A DNA stretch of 64,000 nucleotides from Chitinophagales bacterium (GCA_017303475.1 JAFLBO010000002.1:186001-250000); one strand, 5' to 3'. Shown: positions 52,753 through 61,901, numbered from the stretch's first letter. The notes: generated by a model from the letters alone, not told the origin. Translations and numbers: made by a program.

Positions 52753-53786
52753 TACATCACCCCATTGTGGGTTTGGTATATCAGAGCCATCATGGTTTGA
52801 CCAACGGCTTTGAGCACCTTTTTATCGATGATATTGATATCGTCTGCATGGGTATGGTGGTGAGAGCCAAATATATGATCTCCTTCACCTGGCAAACTGA
52901 TGATATCAATCATGGGGATACCGGCATTCTGGATCACGAAAAGGTGGTCATCGGTTATACCGCCTTTTTCTTCGTTGATAAAATACTCGCTATAACCCAA
53001 CTGGGCTGCCAGTCCCCATACCTTGTTTACAAACTGCGGCGCCACATTCCGTGAAATTCCTTCCTTGTAGAATTTAGCGCCTTTTGCACCTACCAGATCC
53101 AACAATACAGCATGGGTAGGCATGTAGGAAGGTGTGTGAAGGTTTTTAGACCAATATTGAGAGCCCAAACACCAGGTTTCGCTTGCGCCGCCGTCCTGAC
53201 CATTGTCTTCCAGGTCAAAACAAATCAGATCCACGCCAATATCAATCGGGTTTTTCTGCAGCGCGCGCGCTATTTCCAGCAATACAGCAACACCACTGGC
53301 CCCATCATCAGCGCCATCAATGGCCTTGTTTTTATCTTTTGTGTCTTTATCGGCTTCGTTTCGACTGTCCCAGTGCGCTGCAATACAAATACGTTTGCCT
53401 AACTCCGGCTTGTACTGGGCAATGATATTGACTCCGTTCATGTAACCACCTTTGTAGTAAGGCGCGCTCACTTTTTGTTCAATCACTGTGAAACCATATT
53501 GTTTGAATGTGCGCACCAGCCATTCACCACATTTTTTATGGGCAGGTGTATTAGGAACCCGCGGACCAAAATCCACCTGTTTACTCAAAAACATGAAGGC
53601 TGAATCTGCTTGAAAATCCGGCACCGGAACCTGATTCACCGGAGCTGTCGGCGTAGCGTTTGGTGAGGGGTTATTGGTTGGTGGCTTTGGGCCAAGAAAT
53701 GGTTTGGCTATGTAAGCAATCGCTACCAGCAGCAGAATAGCCACTAATACATATGCCATGATGGGGCGTTTCGATTTACGAGTCAT
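52752..53786 (-). CDS. M28-family zinc hydrolase, probably glutaminyl-peptide cyclotransferase-like
   Basis: The 344-residue protein has an N-terminal membrane anchor (~residues 10-28), a Pro/Asn-rich linker, and an M28 fold with metal-site motifs AAHWDSRN (~150), GADDGASGVAVLLE (~170) and CFDLEDNGQDGG (~205). It also has the stretch WCLGSQYW typical of type II glutaminyl cyclases of Bacteroidota, and HHTH near the C-terminus (~325). By family knowledge it would cyclise N-terminal glutamine of exported proteins to pyroglutamate, a common step in T9SS bacteria after signal peptide removal. Many mature N-termini predicted here start with Gln (AQ/N sites), which fits. A plain aminopeptidase is the alternative. 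Confidence 0.85.
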   Translation of the reverse strand: MTRKSKRPIMAYVLVAILLLVAIAYIAKPFLGPKPPTNNPSPNATPTAPVNQVPVPDFQADSAFMFLSKQVDFGPRVPNTPAHKKCGEWLVRTFKQYGFTVIEQKVSAPYYKGGYMNGVNIIAQYKPELGKRICIAAHWDSRNEADKDTKDKNKAIDGADDGASGVAVLLEIARALQKNPIDIGVDLICFDLEDNGQDGGASETWCLGSQYWSKNLHTPSYMPTHAVLLDLVGAKGAKFYKEGISRNVAPQFVNKVWGLAAQLGYSEYFINEEKGGITDDHLFVIQNAGIPMIDIISLPGEGDHIFGSHHHTHADDINIIDKKVLKAVGQTMMALIYQTHNGVM

Positions 53787-53851
53787 GGATGGAAATAATT
53801 TTGCACCGCAAAGAACGTGCTTTTCCAGGTCCTATTTCATACTAGCCCGAT

Positions 53852-54520
53852 CTATTCTGTATAAGGTGTGAACCGCTCCCAGGGCCAGTATGGCTTGATC
53901 ATCACTGGCTGAATGTGTTGAGCTGCCTGTTCAAACCAGCGCAGAGGCGCCTGGGTTTTGTCGCCGGTTTGGGTATCGCACTTGAAAAACAAATAATATA
54001 ACTGAATGCAATAACCAACCCTTGAAAGCAGGGAATCCAACTGGCTATGTGGTGAAGAGCGTCTGCGCTGGGCCATCCATTTATAATAGGCGTCATCGTG
54101 CGTTTCAATAATGTCCAGCACTGCAGTGTCAGAAGTGTAGTGTTCCATGAATCGCCGGGCCAACACTCCGTGATGCTTGGTCCAGTCGCGCGGGCGGGTG
54201 CGACTTTCAGCATGTTTAAACGTGTCGTGCGATAGCGCAATCAGCCTCAGGCGCGCGCGATCTTCTGCGTGCAGGTTTGGTATCAGGTTTATGTTTTCCA
54301 GCACCTCTCTGACATGCAGTGCCACTTTCCCTTCCGGGTGACCAAACCGGGGTTCCCCCCAGCACAATCCATGGCGAAACTCCGGCAATTCCAGCAAGTG
54401 CCACTCCAACTCCGTTTCCGGTAGCAGAAGTTCGTGCAAAGGTGGTATGGCGGTTGATAAACGGCGTTTCACAACTGTTTGTCTACTGATTGGTGTGGTT
54501 GGTCGGTGCGCACAAAACAA
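53852..54520 (-). CDS. HD-domain-like protein of unknown function
   Basis: The 222-residue protein has GHPEGKVALHVREVL (first His), IALSHDTFKH (HD pair) and IETHDDAYYKW, the order seen in HD phosphohydrolases. Exact assignment to a subfamily is not possible by eye. If active it would cleave phosphate esters with bound divalent metals. The start is uncertain: the first ~35 residues look poorly conserved, and no clear Shine-Dalgarno or nearby promoter box is seen. It is divergent from the HtrA-like protease gene. Confidence 0.6.
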   Translation of the reverse strand: MFCAHRPTTPISRQTVVKRRLSTAIPPLHELLLPETELEWHLLELPEFRHGLCWGEPRFGHPEGKVALHVREVLENINLIPNLHAEDRARLRLIALSHDTFKHAESRTRPRDWTKHHGVLARRFMEHYTSDTAVLDIIETHDDAYYKWMAQRRRSSPHSQLDSLLSRVGYCIQLYYLFFKCDTQTGDKTQAPLRWFEQAAQHIQPVMIKPYWPWERFTPYTE

Positions 54521-54624
54521 ACCTGTAGTTCAGATCGTTCCGTGGTGTAGTTTTCATTTTTAGCCTCTTAAACTCACGCTGGTTAACAGCACGTTAAACT
54601 CGACTTTACTGGCAGCAATCCCCT

Positions 54625-54654
54625 TTTGGGAACGTTTAACAGTGGTTATTTTTG
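54625..54654 (+). promoter_or_regulatory. Promoter TTTG-N18-TATTTTTG for the HtrA gene
   Basis: TTTG at 54625-54628 and TATTTTTG at 54647-54654 fit the Bacteroidota sigma-ABfr pattern (TTTG, 17-23 bp, TAnnTTTG). Transcription would start around 54662, giving a leader of about 17 nt before the ATG at 54679. Confidence 0.7.
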
Positions 54655-54678
54655 CAACTAAAATTAAACTTTGAACAA

Positions 54679-55827
54679 ATGAATAAATGGTTGTCAACGG
54701 TACTCGCTGGCGCAACGGGCGGAATCATCACGTTGGGCGCAGCCAAAATGCTCGAAAATCCTCAAATCACCTCGCTCCCGGAGCAGCAAACTTACTCCAA
54801 ACAAGTGAACTATGGAGGCGCTCCGGTACCTTTTGATTTTACCAGGGCTGCAGAACGCGCCATGCCTGCAGTAGTTCACATCAAAGCCTCGGAAAGCCGC
54901 GAAGCCGCTCTGCAACGCCAGCGCGACTCACGCTATTCCAACCCGTTTCAATACTTCTTTGGGGATAGTTTCAATTTTGAACAACAGCCGCGTTCCGGCA
55001 CCGGTTCCGGCGTAATTTTCACCGAAGACGGTTACATCCTCACCAATAACCACGTGGTGGAATTCGCTGATGAATTCGAAGTTACCCTTCACGATAATCG
55101 CGAATTCCGGGCCAGACTGGTTGGTCGGGATCCGAACACAGATATGGCCGTCATCAAAATAGACGCCAATAACCTTCCGGCCATTGAACTGGGCAACTCA
55201 GACGAGGTTCGGGTTGGCGAATGGGCACTGGCTGTAGGCAATCCGTTCGATCTGACATCCACCGTAACAGCTGGTATCGTCAGCGCTAAAGGTCGGGATA
55301 TCGACATCATTAAAGGTGGCAAAGCCATAGAATCCTTCATCCAAACCGATGCTGCTGTTAACCCGGGCAATTCCGGAGGCGCACTGGTAGATGTGAACGG
55401 CAAATTGATCGGCATCAACTCTGCCATCGCTACGCCAACAGGTGTGTTTGCCGGCTACTCTTTTGCTATCCCGGTAAACCTGGTAAAACGTATCGCCGAC
55501 GATCTGGTGAAATACGGCGAATATCGTCGCGCTTACCTGGGCGTTAATGTGGCTACCATGGATACGCATGTAGCAAAAGAACTGGGCATTCCATTCACTC
55601 AGGGTGTGGTCATTGCCAGCCTTGATCCGGAAGGTTCTGCTGCCGTTGCCGGCGTTCAGGAAAATGACGTGGTAACGAAAGCAAATGGCAAAACTGTGAC
55701 AACTACCTCTGAACTAATGGAGCTGATTGGACGTTCTAAGGTAGGTGAAACGCTGGTGCTCAACGTAATGCGCAATGGCGACAACCAGGAAATTCCGGTT
55801 CGCTTGAAAACCAGAAACAACAATTAA
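54679..55827 (+). CDS. HtrA/DegS-type serine protease with one PDZ domain
   Basis: Read from ATG at 54679 (MNKWLSTVLAGATGGIITLG), giving a membrane anchor or signal helix; the upstream TTG is not needed. The 382-residue protein has the trypsin-like triad His125 (LTNNHVVE), Asp155 (NTDMAVIKI) and Ser232 (GNSGGAL), then one PDZ domain (~285-378). One PDZ and an N-terminal helix are DegS-like, but Bacteroidota HtrA proteins with this layout act as general periplasmic quality-control proteases. A consensus promoter and short leader precede it. A rho-independent terminator follows at 55891. Confidence 0.93.
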   Translation: MNKWLSTVLAGATGGIITLGAAKMLENPQITSLPEQQTYSKQVNYGGAPVPFDFTRAAERAMPAVVHIKASESREAALQRQRDSRYSNPFQYFFGDSFNFEQQPRSGTGSGVIFTEDGYILTNNHVVEFADEFEVTLHDNREFRARLVGRDPNTDMAVIKIDANNLPAIELGNSDEVRVGEWALAVGNPFDLTSTVTAGIVSAKGRDIDIIKGGKAIESFIQTDAAVNPGNSGGALVDVNGKLIGINSAIATPTGVFAGYSFAIPVNLVKRIADDLVKYGEYRRAYLGVNVATMDTHVAKELGIPFTQGVVIASLDPEGSAAVAGVQENDVVTKANGKTVTTTSELMELIGRSKVGETLVLNVMRNGDNQEIPVRLKTRNNN

Positions 55828-55890
55828 GTAAAAAAGCCGTTTGATACGGACTCCAAGATAAAAAGTTGGTTTTTCGTTTTGTTTTGATGT

Positions 55891-55925
55891 GCCGGCCGCT
55901 GCGAAATGCAGTGGTCGGCTTTTTT
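55891..55925 (+). terminator. Rho-independent terminator of the HtrA gene
   Basis: Stem GCCGGCCGCTGC with GCAGTGGTCGGC (12 pairs, two G-U), loop GAAAT, then six T residues. It starts 63 bp after the protease stop codon. Confidence 0.85.
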
Positions 55926-56039
55926 ATGCCCAAATGCCAACCCATTTGTTCGCTTTCCCCGTCTTGGAAGCACCGCTACGTTGTAGCTTTGCGCCGCTTT
56001 TGAGCAAAGGTTCAAATGAGCCTTCAAAACAATTTATCT

Positions 56040-57062
56040 ATGAACAGAACGCTGATTTTAGGATTGCTTTTTCTGGTGCTGGGAGGAACGGCCTGGTATG
56101 TCATTACGAAAAAAAACAAACAAACCGGATCTCATGTATCCTGGGATATGCAGTTTGCAGTAACCAATACCAATGATATTGGCAAGATTTTCATTGCAGA
56201 CCGCCAAGGACGCACCGCCACCCTGGAACGAAAGGAAAAAGGATGGGTATACAACGGAAAATATCCGGCCAGACCATCTGCTGTGGATAACCTGCTTGAA
56301 ACCATTTCCAACGTAAATGTGCTCAATATTCCACCCAATGGCGCCGTGCAGAATATGGTGAAAGAAACTGCCGCCGTGGGTATTAAAGTGGAAGTCTACG
56401 ACCGCCAGAACAAGCCCATGAAAACCTACTACGTAGGCGGTGTAACCACAGACGAGCGTGGCACTATCATGATTATGGATGGCTCTGAACAACCTTATGT
56501 AGTGCATATACCCGGATTTATTGGTCAGCTGCGCCTTCGTTACCTGCTGGGCGATGACGAATGGCGCGACCGGGCTATTTTTCGGGAAAAACCTGAGGAA
56601 ATTCAATCTGTTTGGGTGGAATATCCGCAACGCAAAAACGAATCATTCAAACTGGAAAAAACCGGCGAAGCAGCTTACAATGTGCAGCCGTATTACCCAA
56701 CCACTACGGTCAGTAAAGCACCCCGCAGAAAAGGTGTGGCAGAAGCTTATCTGATTCAGTTTGAATCCATGGTGGCAGAAGCTTTTGAAACGCAAAATCC
56801 ACTGCGCGACTCCGTAACGGCGCTGGTGCCTTTTGCTGTAGTAACCATGAAAAAAACTGATGGCGAAGAGAAAAAGGTACGCTTCTGGCCGGTTGAAGTT
56901 GAATATCGACGTGATGACGGCGCTCCTTTTGTTTCCAGGTATTTCGCCGATGTCAACAACGAAGATTTTATGCTCACCCAGGACCGGGTCATGGGCCCTA
57001 TATTCCGTGGCTACAGTTTCTTTTTCGAAGGACTGCCAGAGAAGAACAGGTTGAGGAATTGA
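56040..57062 (+). CDS. DUF4340 domain-containing membrane-anchored protein
   Basis: Read from ATG at 56040 (MNRTLILGLLFLVLGGTAWY), a single N-terminal membrane helix; an earlier in-frame ATG at 56016 is less likely. The 340-residue protein has the DUF4340 layout (strands around DRQGRTATLERKEKGWVYNG and DGSEQPYVVHIPGFIG). Members are usually next to ABC-type gliding or export genes (GldG/GldF), where they form an accessory domain. Here no such partner is adjacent, so the role is open. It is convergent with ruvC with a 10-bp gap. Confidence 0.85.
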   Translation: MNRTLILGLLFLVLGGTAWYVITKKNKQTGSHVSWDMQFAVTNTNDIGKIFIADRQGRTATLERKEKGWVYNGKYPARPSAVDNLLETISNVNVLNIPPNGAVQNMVKETAAVGIKVEVYDRQNKPMKTYYVGGVTTDERGTIMIMDGSEQPYVVHIPGFIGQLRLRYLLGDDEWRDRAIFREKPEEIQSVWVEYPQRKNESFKLEKTGEAAYNVQPYYPTTTVSKAPRRKGVAEAYLIQFESMVAEAFETQNPLRDSVTALVPFAVVTMKKTDGEEKKVRFWPVEVEYRRDDGAPFVSRYFADVNNEDFMLTQDRVMGPIFRGYSFFFEGLPEKNRLRN

Positions 57063-57072
57063 CGGCGCAGGT

Positions 57073-57651
57073 TTACTTCAATCGCTCCGGATTATCTTTC
57101 AAAAAGCCTTTCCAGCTGTTATAGGATTTTTTTCCGGCAAGCCCGGGCGAGGAAGCCTGATACCAATGGCAAAGAGCAGTGGCCAGGGCATCGGTGGCAT
57201 CGAAGTATTTTTCAGAGAATTTGGTGTGCAGGATTTTTTCCAGCATACCGGCCACCTGTTCTTTGGAGGCATTGCCATTCCCGGTTACAGCCTGTTTGAT
57301 TTTTTTGGGCATGTATTCTGTTATCACCAGGTTGTTCACCATACCTGCCGCGATGGCCACACCCTGTGCTCTGCCAAGCTTAAGCATGGATTGCACATTT
57401 TTGCCAAAAAACGGCGCCTCAATAGCCATTTCTTCCGGTTTATGCTGGCGAATCAGGTCCTGTACCTGTTCAAAAATATACCGTAGCTTGACGGTGTGAT
57501 CATCACTGATATGGGCAAAGGTTACCACCCCGATTTCAATCACCTTGACCTGTTTTTTATCGGCATCAATAATGGCAAACCCCAGCACGTTAGTGCCAGG
57601 GTCTATGCCTAAAATCCGTTTTGCCACCTTTATGGTGTTGTTTTCTACCAT
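57073..57651 (-). CDS. ruvC: Crossover junction endodeoxyribonuclease RuvC
   Basis: The 192-residue protein has the RuvC active-site pattern: Asp17 in ILGIDPGTN, Glu in MAIEAPFFGKN (~76), and the C-terminal acidic pair in YFDATDALATALCH (~150-153). It resolves Holliday junctions as a dimer with RuvAB during homologous recombination. Length fits (about 170-190). Its ATG overlaps the stop of the glgC gene by one base (TAATG), so translation is coupled to glycogen synthesis, an unusual pairing. The extra C-terminal segment KKSYNSWKGFLKDNPERLK is typical of Bacteroidota RuvC. Confidence 0.96.
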   Translation of the reverse strand: MVENNTIKVAKRILGIDPGTNVLGFAIIDADKKQVKVIEIGVVTFAHISDDHTVKLRYIFEQVQDLIRQHKPEEMAIEAPFFGKNVQSMLKLGRAQGVAIAAGMVNNLVITEYMPKKIKQAVTGNGNASKEQVAGMLEKILHTKFSEKYFDATDALATALCHWYQASSPGLAGKKSYNSWKGFLKDNPERLK

Positions 57652-58922
57652 TACATGATTCTTGCGCCTTCCGGAATGGTTGCGCCTTTTTTGATAACCA
57701 CTACCCCGTCGCGGATGGCAAATTCATCAGCATCTGTATCCGGCAGGTGCGGGCCGCCTTTAATCACTACGTTATTCCCAATCCGACAGTCTTTGTCCAG
57801 GATAGCATGTTCGATATGACAATAATGACCAACCCCCATAGGCACATCATCCTGATTCAGCGCAATTTCCTGCAGGGTTTGATAGTGGTCGTTACCCATC
57901 ACAATGGTGTCCTTGATTACCGTATTTTCTCCAATCCTGGAACGCAAACCAATGATGGAGCCGTCAATTACCCGGGCGTGAATGATGGAACCTTCTGCAA
58001 TAAGTGCCCGGTTTAGCTGCGTGCCACCATAGAATTTTGCAGGCGGAAGCATCCGGCCACGGGTATAAATTACTCTGCTGGAATCAAACAGATTAAACGA
58101 TGGGATATGGTCTGTCAGTTCAATATTGGCCTCAAAGAATGAACGAATGGTACCAATATCGGTCCAGTAACCTTCGTATTGATAGGCCGCTACTTTACGA
58201 CCTTCAGCAATGGCCGCCGGAATGATTTCCTTACCAAAATCTGTAGCCTCAGGTAGGTTATCAAACAACTGATCCAAAGCCTTACGGTTGAAAATGTAAA
58301 TACCCATGGAGGCCAGGTAGTTGCGGCCTCGTTTTTTATTAAGCGGACTCACCTCACTGGCCCAATCAGGCAGCACATCAGTCCCTGGTTTTTCAATAAA
58401 CCGCGGGATGTAGCCCTTGTCGTCTACTTTCATGATACCAAAACCGGTGGCATCGCGCGCGTCCACAGGCAGGCACGCGATAGTGAGGTCTGCCTTTTGC
58501 GCAATATGGTGCTTCACCATGGCTTCAAAATCCATCTGGTAAAGCTGGTCGCCTGAGAGAATCAGGATATAATCAAAGTCCTGACGGTCGTAGTGTTTTC
58601 TGCTCTGACGAACTGCATCGGAAGTACCCTGGAACCAGTCTTTATTGCCTGGAGTTTGTTCTGCAGCCAGAATATCTACAAAGCCCTGGGTAAAATGATC
58701 GAAATTGTAGGCATTTTTGATGTGTGCATTCAGGGAAGCGGAGTTGTATTGCGTGAGCACATACATCCGTTTTACCCCCGAATTAATGCAGTTGGAAATA
58801 GGTATATCAATCAGACGGTATTTACCGCCAATGGGAACAGCCGGTTTGGAACGTGTTTCAGTAAGTGGGTACAATCGGCTTCCGGCGCCGCCGCCGAGGA
58901 TCAGGCAAATCATCTTTATCAT
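57651..58922 (-). CDS. glgC: Glucose-1-phosphate adenylyltransferase
   Basis: Read from ATG at 58922 (MIKMICLILGGGAGSRLYPL), which puts the nucleotide-binding GGGAGSRL at residues ~10-17; the longer frame adds an unconserved lead. The 423-residue protein has RSKPAVPIGGKYRLIDIPIS, the catalytic GDQLYQMDFEAMV (~140) and FIEKPGT (~200), then left-handed beta-helix repeats. It makes ADP-glucose from ATP and glucose-1-phosphate, the committed step of glycogen synthesis, and is usually allosterically controlled. The glycogen synthase gene precedes it on the same strand (127 bp) and ruvC follows with a 1-bp overlap. Confidence 0.96.
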   Translation of the reverse strand: MIKMICLILGGGAGSRLYPLTETRSKPAVPIGGKYRLIDIPISNCINSGVKRMYVLTQYNSASLNAHIKNAYNFDHFTQGFVDILAAEQTPGNKDWFQGTSDAVRQSRKHYDRQDFDYILILSGDQLYQMDFEAMVKHHIAQKADLTIACLPVDARDATGFGIMKVDDKGYIPRFIEKPGTDVLPDWASEVSPLNKKRGRNYLASMGIYIFNRKALDQLFDNLPEATDFGKEIIPAAIAEGRKVAAYQYEGYWTDIGTIRSFFEANIELTDHIPSFNLFDSSRVIYTRGRMLPPAKFYGGTQLNRALIAEGSIIHARVIDGSIIGLRSRIGENTVIKDTIVMGNDHYQTLQEIALNQDDVPMGVGHYCHIEHAILDKDCRIGNNVVIKGGPHLPDTDADEFAIRDGVVVIKKGATIPEGARIM

Positions 58923-59049
58923 GGCAGGTGTTGTTTTTCTGTTTGATTCAGAGCAAACGTACTGCAAGCCAAAATGTTCCCCAACTATTTTACCATTTCT
59001 TATTTGCTAAATAACCTGAATCGCTGCACAAAATATCATTTGGCGCCCA

Positions 59050-60696
59050 TCAGGCCTTTTTCTTTTTTGGTTTGTCTTTGCCAGATCCTTTAGGTTTTGA
59101 GGATTCCGGAGCTGGTGATTCCGCTTTTTTTCTGGTTGTACGTACCGGTTTTGCCTCCTTCACTGCAGGTTTAATTGCTTTTTCCGGTTCGGGTTCCGGT
59201 GCTGCAGGACGCACTTTTTCAATCCAGGCGCCTACCTTCTGGTACACATTGAAATATTTATCCACTGCTTTTTCCCAGGAGAAGTCGATCGACATAATCC
59301 GCTGTCGTAACAAGGCAACAATCCCCGGCTCGTTGTGCCACATAGAAGCGCCTCTGTGAATGGCGTATCCTATATCATTAAGGCTAAACTGGTCAAAGCG
59401 AATACCGCGCCCTACATCGCCAGGGGAGGCAATATCCGGAACGGTATCTTTTAACCCCCCAATACTTCTAACCATGGGAATAGCGCCATAACGCATGGCA
59501 TACATCTGATTCAGGCCGCAAGGTTCTACACGTGAAGGCATGATCAGGTAATCGGAGCCTGCATAAATCTGGTGTGCCAGCGCTTCGTTGTAATCAATAA
59601 CGGCATTCACACGACCAGGATACTGATGGGCCATGCTACGGAACTGATTTTGGGTCCATGCCTCGCCGGTACCCAACACCAGGAAACTTGCCGACCCACC
59701 CGCATGGATATAGTTGCGGTAGGCATCAGGAAGCAGATCAGAGCCTTTTTCGCCCACCATCCTGCCAATAAAACTTACCAGCGGGGCGTCCATAGGCAGT
59801 CCGAACCACTCGCATAGCACTTGTTTATTGCGGTATTTGAATTCCTGAATGGCCTCTACAGAAGGTGTTTCCGAGTCATCCTGTAAACGAAAATGGAGTG
59901 CAGAATCTGTCCTTGGGTCCCATACCTGCGCGTCAATTCCATTGATAATACCCCATTGCTTGTGCCACTCTGAGCGGAAGAGGGGCTCCAGTCCAAGACT
60001 GCTTTCGTGTAATTCAAACAGGTAGCTTTCTGAGACCGTGGTTACTGCCCAGGCGCATTTGATGGCAGAGGCCATTGGATTTACAGTGCCGTTCCAGTCC
60101 AGAAATCCTCTTGCACCGGCATAGTAAAATGGCAACAAATGATGATTTCTCCAGCTAAAAGCACCCTGGTATTGGCCATTATGTATGGTAAAAACGGTAG
60201 CTATGCCTGAAATATCCTTGAAATCAGGCGAATATTTCACCATAAACGGAATCAGGCCCGTGTGGTGGTCGTGGCAATGCAAAACCCTTGGACGATCATG
60301 TTCCGGGAAAGAAACCAGCCACTGCAATACAGCCTGCTGAAATACCAGATAGCGTTCTACTTCATCTTCATAAGGCCATCCCGCCGGGTCGTTGTAAATA
60401 CCAGGCCGGTCATATAAACCCGGAATATCTACCACAAAAAACGGGAAACCCAGTTTGCTATGTTGTTCCTGCTGTACGGAAAAGTGTATCGTACGCCAAT
60501 CTGAGCGCACTGCACCATGGTACACCGTCACCCAATCCTGCTGGTTAATCCATTTCAATGAATACTTGGGAATAACCGCTCCCGACAATACACCGGCCTG
60601 AGTCATGTATTTGGGCAGCGATCCCACAACATCACCCAAACCACCCGTTTTGGCAGCAGGATAACATTCGGCGGAAATATGCAGAACCTGGATCAT
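59050..60696 (-). CDS. glgA: Glycogen synthase (GT5) with Lys/Pro-rich tail
   Basis: Read from ATG at 60696 (MIQVLHISAECYPAAKTGGL), where KTGGLGDV near residue 16 binds ADP-glucose. Upstream in-frame codons come from repeat DNA and are excluded. The 548-residue GT5 protein has YNEALAHQIYAGSDYLIMPS and EPCGLNQMYAMRYG in the C-terminal nucleotide domain. It elongates alpha-1,4-glucan from ADP-glucose. Unusually, the last ~55 residues (from about VRPAAPEPEPEKAIKPA) form a Pro/Glu/Lys/Ala-rich tail ending KPKKKKA, absent from typical GlgA and probably disordered; its role is unknown. It partners glgC downstream. Confidence 0.95.
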   Translation of the reverse strand: MIQVLHISAECYPAAKTGGLGDVVGSLPKYMTQAGVLSGAVIPKYSLKWINQQDWVTVYHGAVRSDWRTIHFSVQQEQHSKLGFPFFVVDIPGLYDRPGIYNDPAGWPYEDEVERYLVFQQAVLQWLVSFPEHDRPRVLHCHDHHTGLIPFMVKYSPDFKDISGIATVFTIHNGQYQGAFSWRNHHLLPFYYAGARGFLDWNGTVNPMASAIKCAWAVTTVSESYLFELHESSLGLEPLFRSEWHKQWGIINGIDAQVWDPRTDSALHFRLQDDSETPSVEAIQEFKYRNKQVLCEWFGLPMDAPLVSFIGRMVGEKGSDLLPDAYRNYIHAGGSASFLVLGTGEAWTQNQFRSMAHQYPGRVNAVIDYNEALAHQIYAGSDYLIMPSRVEPCGLNQMYAMRYGAIPMVRSIGGLKDTVPDIASPGDVGRGIRFDQFSLNDIGYAIHRGASMWHNEPGIVALLRQRIMSIDFSWEKAVDKYFNVYQKVGAWIEKVRPAAPEPEPEKAIKPAVKEAKPVRTTRKKAESPAPESSKPKGSGKDKPKKKKA

Positions 60697-60711
60697 ATGC
60701 GTTGAAGCTGG

Positions 60712-60880
60712 GTTTGAGGGGATTGAGGGGTTTGATGAGTTTGATGGGTTTGATGAGTTTGAGAGGCTTGATGTAGCGGCTGGTTTAGCCGCCGTCATTT
60801 AATTTAATAATTAAATTAGCCAAAGTCTACTTAGTGTCCTTAGTGTCTTAGTGGTGTCCCACTCACTCACTCATTCACTC
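60712..60880. repeat. Compound repeat block between ftsY and glgA
   Basis: Contains TTTGATGGG/TTTGATGAG 9-bp units (60712-60765), a TGTAGCGGCTGGTTTAGCCG hairpin similar to 1454-1475, the AT palindrome AATTTAATAATTAAATT (60801-60817), CTTAGTGTC units (~60829-60858) and a CACT microsatellite that continues into the ftsY stop. No gene was recognised here; the glgA promoter must lie within or before these repeats. Confidence 0.75.
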
Positions 60881-60882
60881 AC

Positions 60883-61854
60883 TCACTCTCCTAGTTGTTT
60901 GCCTCCGAAGATAGATTCTACGAAAGCCCGTTTGTTGAAGATTTGCAGTTTGTCTATACTTTCACCCACCCCGATGTATCGGATAGGTATTTTGAATTGA
61001 TCGCTGATACTGATGGCAACACCGCCTTTAGCGGTGCCATCCAGTTTGGTGAGCGCCAGGCAAGTGATGGGCGCCACTTCGGTGAACTGCTTTGCCTGTT
61101 CCTGGGCATTTTGGCCTGTGCTTGCATCCAGCACCAACAAAACATCATGTGGTGCGCCGGGCATATTTTTTTCAATGCTCCGGTGGATTTTCCCCAACTC
61201 AAGCATTAGGTGACTTTTGTTGTGCAGGCGACCGGCAGTATCAATAATGGCCACATCACACTGATTATCAATGGCATATTTGGTAGCTTCAAAGGCCACA
61301 GCTGCAGGATCTGCCTGCATGCCTTTGGAGTAAAAATCGCAACCCACACGATCTGCCCAAATCTTTAGCTGATCTACCGCAGCAGCCCGGAACGTATCGG
61401 CAGCACCCAATACAACTTTGTAGCCGCGCTGTTTGAGTTGGTACGCCAGTTTGCCGATGGTAGTGGTTTTACCCACCCCGTTCACGCCGATAACCAGCAA
61501 CACATATGGTTTTTTGCCGGCAGGCAATTCAAAATCCTCAGTATCTCTGGTGTTGTTCTCTGATAGCAGGTCTACAATTTCATCCCGCAGTATTTCATTC
61601 AACTCAGCGGCATTTACATACTTGTCGCGCTTTGCCCGCTCTTCAATTCTTTCAATGATTTTCACGGCAGTGTCCAGGCCAACATCGCTGGAAATAAGTA
61701 TATTTTCCAGTTCATCGAGCACTTCAACGTCAACCGTACTTTTTCCGGCTATAGCGCGGTTAATCTTGCCAAAGAAGCCTTCCTTGGTTTTTTCCAGGCC
61801 TTTGTCCAGGTCTTCCTTCTTGTCTTTGCTAAAAAATTTGTCAAAAAAGCCCAT
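60883..61854 (-). CDS. ftsY: Signal recognition particle receptor FtsY
   Basis: The 323-residue protein has a short acidic/basic N-terminus, the helical N domain (~20-100), and the SRP-type GTPase G domain. G1 is GVNGVGKTTTIGKLA (~124), the insertion-box motif is ADTFRAAAVDQL, G3 DTAGRLHNK (~206) and G4 ALTKLDGTAKGG. It docks ribosome-nascent-chain/SRP complexes at the membrane translocon. Bacteroidota FtsY usually lack the long acidic A domain, as here. Its TGA stop lies inside the CACT/GTGA microsatellite. The LytTR gene upstream on the same strand ends 47 bp before its start. Confidence 0.97.
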   Translation of the reverse strand: MGFFDKFFSKDKKEDLDKGLEKTKEGFFGKINRAIAGKSTVDVEVLDELENILISSDVGLDTAVKIIERIEERAKRDKYVNAAELNEILRDEIVDLLSENNTRDTEDFELPAGKKPYVLLVIGVNGVGKTTTIGKLAYQLKQRGYKVVLGAADTFRAAAVDQLKIWADRVGCDFYSKGMQADPAAVAFEATKYAIDNQCDVAIIDTAGRLHNKSHLMLELGKIHRSIEKNMPGAPHDVLLVLDASTGQNAQEQAKQFTEVAPITCLALTKLDGTAKGGVAISISDQFKIPIRYIGVGESIDKLQIFNKRAFVESIFGGKQLGE

Positions 61855-61901
61855 TATTCAGGGGTTAAAGCTGTTATGATTGATTCGATGATGCTCCGCA
61901 C

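Noticed and set aside
60697..60798. N-terminal extension of GlgA
   Set aside because: The extra 34 codons are Ser/Asn/Pro-rich and come from 9-bp repeat DNA; the family N-terminus starts at the ATG at 60696.
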